Below are positions 59,204-63,791 of a DNA stretch of 63,791 bases, piece by piece (within the stretch, counting starts at the first letter, position 1; each line of letters opens with the position of its first letter). Under the pieces are notes generated by a model. The model did not search any database and was not told where the DNA came from. It saw only the letters and a program-made list of their open reading frames with translations. The position numbers were made by a program, and so were the translations under genes. Source of the stretch: Eubacteriales bacterium (GTDB lineage: Bacteria > Bacillota > Clostridia > Saccharofermentanales > DTU023); the NCBI GenBank assembly GCA_030532065.1, contig JAUNLW010000007.1, positions 153 to 63,943 of the forward strand, given 5' to 3'.

Positions 59204-59953
59204 TTATTTTTCCTCCGCGGTTACATCTTTGTAAACGCCCAAGGGGAATTCCTGGCTCATGGTGGAGTCGATCCACTTGAGGGCGTTGATCGGTGTCATA
59301 CCCCAGTTGGTGGGGCAGGAAGACAGAACTTCTACGATGCTGAAGCCGAGACCAGCTTGTTGAACTTCAAAAGCCTTCTTGATAGCCTGTTTGGCTTTCA
59401 TGATATTGGCTACGTTGGTTACGGATACACGGGAAATATAGGCAGCGCCGTCAATGGTGGCCAACATCTCAGAGATGTGTAAAGGTGAGCCGTAGTGAGC
59501 TTGATCACGGCCTAAGGGTGCGGTGGTTGCCTTTTGGCCGACCAGCGTAGTCGGGGCCATTTGACCACCGGTCATGCCGTAAATGGCGTTATTGATAAAG
59601 ATAGTAGTGAATTTTTCACCACGCATAGCGGCGTGGACGATTTCCGCTACACCGATAGAAGCCAGGTCACCGTCACCTTGATAAGTGAAAACGGTGAGCT
59701 CAGGATGGCTGCGCTTAATTCCGGTAGCTACGGCCGGAGCGCGACCGTGAGCAGCTTCGTGCATATCACAGTTGAAATAGTTATAAGCGAAAACCGAGCA
59801 GCCTACGGGAGCGATACCGACTGCGGTACCTAAGACATCCATCTCCTCTAGCGTTTCAGCAACTAATTTATGAATAATACCGTGGGTGCAACCGGGGCAA
59901 TAGTGGGTCTGGACATCAACCAAGCCCTTGGATTTTTGATAAACTACGGACAT
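59204..59953 (-). CDS. 2-oxoacid:ferredoxin oxidoreductase, thiamine diphosphate-binding beta subunit
   Basis: A 249-residue beta subunit. The ThDP-binding motif is GDGDLASIGVAEIVHA through INNAIYGMTGGQ, and the N-terminal HYCPGCTHG contains two of the cysteines for an iron-sulfur cluster. The start overlaps the alpha subunit stop. It provides the thiamine active site at which the 2-oxoacid is decarboxylated. Complete. Confidence 0.93.
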   Translation of the reverse strand: MSVVYQKSKGLVDVQTHYCPGCTHGIIHKLVAETLEEMDVLGTAVGIAPVGCSVFAYNYFNCDMHEAAHGRAPAVATGIKRSHPELTVFTYQGDGDLASIGVAEIVHAAMRGEKFTTIFINNAIYGMTGGQMAPTTLVGQKATTAPLGRDQAHYGSPLHISEMLATIDGAAYISRVSVTNVANIMKAKQAIKKAFEVQQAGLGFSIVEVLSSCPTNWGMTPINALKWIDSTMSQEFPLGVYKDVTAEEK

Positions 59954-61020
59954 TATTTACCTCCCAAAGCCTTAATAGCGGCTTCTGCAATTTGTCTGGG
60001 CGCGGGAATGACACCACCAGCGGTTCCGACCAGTGATACCGGTTTAGCGCCTTCTGCTGCCAGTTTGACATCATCGATAAGTTGTCCCATGGACATCTCT
60101 ACGCTGATAACCTGCTTGATAGAGTCATTGATGATGGCTTCATGGAGTTGTTTGTAAGGGAAGGGCCATACGGTGATCGGGCGGAAGACCTGAGTCTTGA
60201 TGCCATTCTCTTTTTGCAGGATCTGAGCCGCCGCGCGGGCCAGTCTGGAAGGTGAACCATAAGCTACTAACAGTACTTCAGCGTCTTCCGGTCCCTCGAT
60301 CTCGTATTGGACCTCAGTCTCCATGATCTTATGGTATTTCTCGTCCAGATGGATATTGTGTTCGTAGCAGGGCTCAGCCTCAATGTAGAGGGAGTTGATG
60401 ATGCTGCGGCCCTCATGATTGTTGGTACCTGTGGTTGCCCAGGGTTTCTCCACCTTATCGATAGGAGGATGTTCGGGCCATTCGACCGGCTCCATCATTT
60501 GACCAATCATACCGTCAGCCAGGATCATAGCCGGCATACGATATTTTTCAGCCAGGTTGAAGCCTTCAAAGACCATTTCCGTTGCTTCCTGGACATTAGC
60601 AGGTGCCAGTACGAAGGTACGGTAGTCACCGTTACCGCCACCACGGGTAGCCTGGAAGTAGTCACCTTGTGCCGGTTGGATAGTACCAAGGCCAGGGCCA
60701 CCACGCATGCAGTTGACGATCAGACAGGGCAGCTCAGCACCACAAAGATAGGAAATACCCTCTTGCTTTAAGGCAATACCGGGGGAAGAGGAGGAAGTCA
60801 TCGCTCTGACACCGGCACCGGCTGCGCCATATACCATGTTGATAGCAGCGATCTCAGACTCCGCTTGGAGGAAGGTACCGCCGTGCTCAGGCAGGTGCAG
60901 GGACAAGTATTCCGGGATCTCGCTTTGCGGGGTAATGGGATAACCAAAGTAGCAGCGAACACCTGCTCTGATGGCAGCTTCTGCTATGGCCTCATTACCT
61001 TTCCATAATTCTTTTGTCAT
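59953..61020 (-). CDS. vorB: 2-oxoacid:ferredoxin oxidoreductase, alpha subunit (VorB type)
   Basis: A 355-residue alpha subunit, closest in layout to VorB of 2-oxoisovalerate ferredoxin oxidoreductase. It begins GNEAIAEAAIRAGVRCYFGYPITPQSEI, the family start, and has SSPGIALKQEGISYL and the domain III segment near residue 250 (VLLVAYGSPSRLARAA). It follows the ferredoxin gene by 16 bases and precedes the beta gene with a 1-base overlap. Substrate choice between branched-chain 2-oxoacids and 2-oxoglutarate is not certain; ilvE in the same operon favours the former. Confidence 0.9.
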   Translation of the reverse strand: MTKELWKGNEAIAEAAIRAGVRCYFGYPITPQSEIPEYLSLHLPEHGGTFLQAESEIAAINMVYGAAGAGVRAMTSSSSPGIALKQEGISYLCGAELPCLIVNCMRGGPGLGTIQPAQGDYFQATRGGGNGDYRTFVLAPANVQEATEMVFEGFNLAEKYRMPAMILADGMIGQMMEPVEWPEHPPIDKVEKPWATTGTNNHEGRSIINSLYIEAEPCYEHNIHLDEKYHKIMETEVQYEIEGPEDAEVLLVAYGSPSRLARAAAQILQKENGIKTQVFRPITVWPFPYKQLHEAIINDSIKQVISVEMSMGQLIDDVKLAAEGAKPVSLVGTAGGVIPAPRQIAEAAIKALGGK

Positions 61021-61036
61021 CTTAGGCTCCTCTCTC

Positions 61037-61249
61037 CTAGTCTCTTTCTACCGTGATAATAGAATCGGGGCACATACGCGCGCAGCTGGCGCAACCGATG
61101 CACTCGTCCATCTTCTCTACGGTAGCAGGATGGTATCCTTTGGGGTTGGTCTTATTGGGGTCCAAGAAAATAATATGCTTGGGGCAGACCTCAACACATA
61201 GGCCGCAACCTTTGCACCAATCCTCACGGAAGGTCACTTTTCCACTCAT
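61037..61249 (-). CDS. 2-oxoacid:ferredoxin oxidoreductase, ferredoxin-like delta subunit
   Basis: A 70-residue protein with two 4Fe-4S motifs: CKGCGLCVEVCP and CIGCASCARMCP. It starts KVTFREDWCKGCG, typical of the delta subunit of VOR/KOR complexes, and carries electrons from the ThDP site to external ferredoxin. Second gene of the operon, 15 bases after the P-loop ATPase gene. Confidence 0.94.
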   Translation of the reverse strand: MSGKVTFREDWCKGCGLCVEVCPKHIIFLDPNKTNPKGYHPATVEKMDECIGCASCARMCPDSIITVERD

Positions 61250-61264
61250 AATAATGTCCTCCTT

Positions 61265-61945
61265 CTAGACGTCTATTTCCCAGGGTTTACGCATATATCT
61301 CTGCACGGGGAAAATAGGGCTATGTAATTTGTCTTTCATGATATCTAATAAGCGTTCTTCCACTGTTGTATACAGAAGTGGCAGACCGTATTTATTAGCA
61401 AGTTCAAGGGCCAGCTCTTCTCCGGCCAGAATATCTTCCGGGCTGGTCTCATTGATCATATGGGTATTATTTATAATACCGGTGAATTTTTGCTTACTCA
61501 TGATCTCTATCGCCTGGCAGTAAGCAGAGGCCTTTTCCAGAGTGGCAGTTTCCGGCCGTCTGGCGTTGAGCACCAGCCACATATCGTAGTCCATGGCCCG
61601 GATCTGAGGCTCATAGAAGCCTAAAACCCTGACCCCTTCCGGATCACCACCCAAATCGAATATGGAATAGGTGTCTTTATCCACAAAAGCTTTAGCCACG
61701 TCCGGCGGCAAAGCGGGTATATCCGCCGTACCGTGCATGGAAGTAACAATGACCTCTACGCCGGCAGCTTCCAGTAATTCGTGTTTCTCGTAGGAACGGA
61801 AATAGGGATTAACAATATCCAAGTCAACTAGACGGGTGGCCTGACCTTGCTGGGCCGCGCTATAAGCTAAATTGACGGAGAATTCTGTTTTGCCCGAACC
61901 ATAATGTCCAGCAATGATCGTAAGCTGCTTTTTTAGCAATGCCAT
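61265..61945 (-). CDS. ParA/MinD-like P-loop ATPase leading the oxidoreductase operon
   Basis: A 226-residue deviant Walker-type ATPase: GHYGSGKTEFSVNLA is the P-loop, DLDIVNPYFRS the Walker A-prime region and SIFDLGGDPEGV the DxxG-like motif. Similar ATPases are often found beside 2-oxoacid oxidoreductase genes in Clostridia, where they are annotated only as ATP-binding proteins. They resemble nitrogenase-iron-protein/MinD-fold enzymes, so a role in cluster insertion or assembly is possible, but this is inference. First gene of the six-gene operon. Confidence 0.8.
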   Translation of the reverse strand: MALLKKQLTIIAGHYGSGKTEFSVNLAYSAAQQGQATRLVDLDIVNPYFRSYEKHELLEAAGVEVIVTSMHGTADIPALPPDVAKAFVDKDTYSIFDLGGDPEGVRVLGFYEPQIRAMDYDMWLVLNARRPETATLEKASAYCQAIEIMSKQKFTGIINNTHMINETSPEDILAGEELALELANKYGLPLLYTTVEERLLDIMKDKLHSPIFPVQRYMRKPWEIDV

Positions 61946-62231
61946 AAATGCTCCTTATTTTTTGTGCTCCTCCAAAATATTTTTACACAAGGTCGCTCTT
62001 CTGTCAATTGTCACTAAAGTTTAGCTTTCAAAGCGAAAAAATTTGGCCTTAAAATGAAAACAATAGCTAAATACCTGCTAATTCCGGCTTTTTTAAGGGC
62101 CAAGTCTAGAATCTATCCGAGAGCAATTTCTCTCAAACACATAGAAAAAAGAAACGCCCGGCGATCCACTGATCTACGAGCGCTTAGCATTTATTGGCAA
62201 ATTTATTGTTTAGCTTTCGCTAAAACTAGTT

Positions 62232-62942
62232 CTAATCAAGTCTACCCTGCAAGACACTTTCTGCCCACTTGATATTACGAGGGGTATAGAGCACAAACAC
62301 ATAAGATAAACCGTCTTCTTCTTTACCGTAAATCTTCAAAGCCTTCTTTTCTCTTTCCTGATTAGTCATACCGGCATAGGGGAAACGTTTCCAGCCGAAA
62401 ATAATACCCTCATCCCAGGTACCGGCATGTGAAAAGAGCAGGTCCTGGCGCGATAAGCGGCCACTGGAGACCGTATCGCGGTAGACCAGACCTTTATTCT
62501 GCTCATTGACAATTACCTGACCTCCGGCAGATGAAACTACAAAAAGTCCAGCCAGAAAGATAATGATCATTACAGGCGTTGAAAGGAGTTTCAAGAGCCA
62601 GGAACCAGGTGCCAGAAGTCCCAGATAGTAGGCCAGTAAAACATAAACAAAGAGGAAAATGTGCAGGGCAAAAAAACGGCTTACCGAAGCAAAAGGATAA
62701 TCGATTCCGGGCAGGGTCTTAAGCCAGTGCCATTTTTGCCAGTAGTTGATCAAAAAACCGCTAACGCCAAAGCAGAGACCACCCATCAGGATGGGTAAGG
62801 CAATCTGCCAAAACCGTATAATTGCCGTGCCTCCCAAATACATGGCCAAAGAAGCCAAGATCAAGCCTATGAGGCCAACCGTAACCGCGATTCTTCGCGT
62901 CATGGGCGACCAGTGTAACTCTTCACCAAATTTTACTTCCAT
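62232..62942 (-). CDS. Membrane protein of unknown function
   Basis: A 236-residue protein with four or five hydrophobic helices (VTVGLIGLILASLAMYLGGTA, IALPILMGGLCFGVSGFLI, FLFVYVLLAYYLGLL, VMIIIFLAGLFVV) followed by a soluble C-terminal 90 residues (GQVIVNEQNKGLVYRDTVSSG through RNIKWAESVLQG). I do not recognise the family. The last part could be a small PH-like domain. The gene stands alone, with 286 bases to the P-loop ATPase gene. No ribosome binding site or promoter is striking. Confidence 0.7.
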   Translation of the reverse strand: MEVKFGEELHWSPMTRRIAVTVGLIGLILASLAMYLGGTAIIRFWQIALPILMGGLCFGVSGFLINYWQKWHWLKTLPGIDYPFASVSRFFALHIFLFVYVLLAYYLGLLAPGSWLLKLLSTPVMIIIFLAGLFVVSSAGGQVIVNEQNKGLVYRDTVSSGRLSRQDLLFSHAGTWDEGIIFGWKRFPYAGMTNQEREKKALKIYGKEEDGLSYVFVLYTPRNIKWAESVLQGRLD

Positions 62943-63046
62943 AAATTACTTTTCTCGTTCTGAATATTTTACTGCCTGCTTTAAGCTCATTCACATTATT
63001 TTATCGCATGTAAATTAATGACTATTAGCAGGTCAATTATTATTTT

Positions 63047-63715
63047 TTATGCGTTTTCCAGGAGCTTGTCAAGCTCATTTACTAGTTCAGGCTTAATTTT
63101 ATCTGCTCTGCTTGCAAGGTAATCTTGTACGAAATCAGGGTTAGTAGTTGCTACATCGGCAAGTGCAGCAAGGATTGCGTCCTGTACGATCTCGTCCTGA
63201 TAGCCAATATTGGCATCCAGGATTTCTTGTAAAAGTTCCCAGTTGGTATATTGCGCTCTGGATAACTGATGCAAGATCGCTGTACGACGCAGCCAGGGGG
63301 CGGCTGAATTAGCCCACTTTACAATTTCGCCTTCCAGCTCCGGATAATAGGCTGTATGGATATTAACTAATTTATGTAGAATATTGTTGGTGTCCCACTC
63401 TGGCTTATCTACGATCAGATCTTTGAGTCGATAAAGGTCATCTTGTCGCATCAGTTGGCGCATGGCCATGAGGTAAGATAACGCAAAATACTGAAACTCA
63501 CGGATGTTCTGTTCCCAACAAACTTCTACAAACTCCCAGTCGATCTCTGTTTCTTCGGCCCGAGCAGTTTCGATCTGGTCGGCAATTACACGGGCCCGGG
63601 CACTGGCATCTAAGCCTTTGAAGGCAAAGCGATTACCAAATACTTTAGCCATTTCTGTGGCTACTTGCTCATTAACTTCTTTGCTCATGTCCGTACATAA
63701 TTGCTTGAAATTCAT
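63047..63715 (-). CDS. AlkD-like DNA alkylation repair protein
   Basis: A 222-residue HEAT-repeat protein of the AlkC/AlkD DNA glycosylase superfamily, which removes alkylated purines from DNA. Typical segments are YFALSYLM, the helix with KPEWDTNNILHKLV (in place of WWDTVD) and PWLRRTAILHQL. The aspartate that AlkD uses for excision is probably in PEWDT. ATG at 63715 follows AAGGAGG; a frame from 63757 would begin in the promoter. An extended -10 TGCTATAAT lies at 63737-63745. Confidence 0.87.
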   Translation of the reverse strand: MNFKQLCTDMSKEVNEQVATEMAKVFGNRFAFKGLDASARARVIADQIETARAEETEIDWEFVEVCWEQNIREFQYFALSYLMAMRQLMRQDDLYRLKDLIVDKPEWDTNNILHKLVNIHTAYYPELEGEIVKWANSAAPWLRRTAILHQLSRAQYTNWELLQEILDANIGYQDEIVQDAILAALADVATTNPDFVQDYLASRADKIKPELVNELDKLLENA

Positions 63716-63736
63716 AAAGACCCTCCTTAGATTTTT

Positions 63737-63745
63737 ATTATAGCA
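63737..63745 (-). promoter_or_regulatory. Extended -10 promoter of the AlkD-like gene
   Basis: Minus-strand TGCTATAAT, 22 bases before the start codon. No good -35 hexamer. Confidence 0.6.
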
Positions 63746-63791
63746 CACATGCCACAAGGCTTATATTTACTCAGTATGTGTTAAGATATAG

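Noticed and set aside
62054..62272. 72-residue plus-strand frame in the gap before the unknown membrane protein gene
   Set aside because: No ribosome binding site, no recognisable domain, and it overlaps the 3' end of a better gene on the other strand. I see nothing else in 61946-62231.

Overview
The window is a 63.8 kb stretch of bacterial chromosome, most likely from an anaerobic member of the Clostridia (Bacillota). Several features point there: an IreB-RuvX pair beside DUF1292 proteins, an HPr-like protein that keeps the HPr-kinase serine site, a THF-riboswitch-controlled FolT, a sortase (LPSTG) anchor, a Tad-type locus with an FHA protein, and a four-subunit 2-oxoacid:ferredoxin oxidoreductase. 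The genus cannot be fixed from the sequence alone. Coding density is high. There is no rRNA, integrase, transposase, CRISPR array or phage gene.

Layout. 0.1-9.0 kb: a MATE exporter with an odd N-terminal extension, pyridoxal kinase, a membrane protein, an AlaX editing protein, a very large membrane-anchored ectodomain protein and a CPBP protease. 9.0-18.5 kb: housekeeping genes (two DUF1292 proteins, ireB-ruvX, mtaB, an HPr-like protein, RNase R, secG, hflK-hflC and a CapA-type metallophosphatase). 18.6-22.5 kb: tRNA-Val followed by an AT-richer accessory cassette of an HTH membrane regulator, an 11-residue Cys peptide with a consensus ribosome binding site, a bacteriocin-type permease and its ATPase. 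22.5-27.6 kb: folT under a THF riboswitch, a class II aldolase, a TldE/TldD pair and tRNA-Asp. 27.7-35.6 kb: comF-metK, then a divergent compact Tad-like operon (degenerate TadZ, TadA ATPase, fused TadB-TadC, Flp-like pilin, FHA protein) that runs into upp. 35.7-45.1 kb: threonine aldolase, a gene-free stretch with two DnaA boxes and an orphan terminator, tRNA-Arg, an attenuated PII-like/antiporter pair, a CAP-domain protein, a second MATE exporter and tandem mgtE genes. 45.2-52 kb: a probable operon of S41 peptidase, MalY/PatB aminotransferase, lipoprotein and a second TldD/TldE pair. 52-63.8 kb: an orphan urocanate hydratase followed by tandem repeats, a broken LPXTG gene, an epimerase, a glycosyltransferase, a branched-chain 2-oxoacid oxidoreductase operon ending in ilvE, an unknown membrane protein and an AlkD-like DNA repair protein.

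Most genes look like chromosomal core or common clostridial accessory genes. The strongest candidates for something undescribed are: (1) the tRNA-Val-linked cassette, where the tiny peptide MVLTKNCKGDC sits exactly where a bacteriocin precursor would be expected and its stop codon overlaps the permease start; (2) the structured leader with an attenuator in front of the PII-like/cation-antiporter pair; and (3) the minimal Tad locus with a TadB-TadC fusion and a TadZ that has lost its P-loop. The THF riboswitch is a known class, but here a complete mutually exclusive OFF-switch can be read from the sequence. Start codons were moved from the longest possible reading frame wherever a ribosome binding site or family length argued for it; each case is noted.
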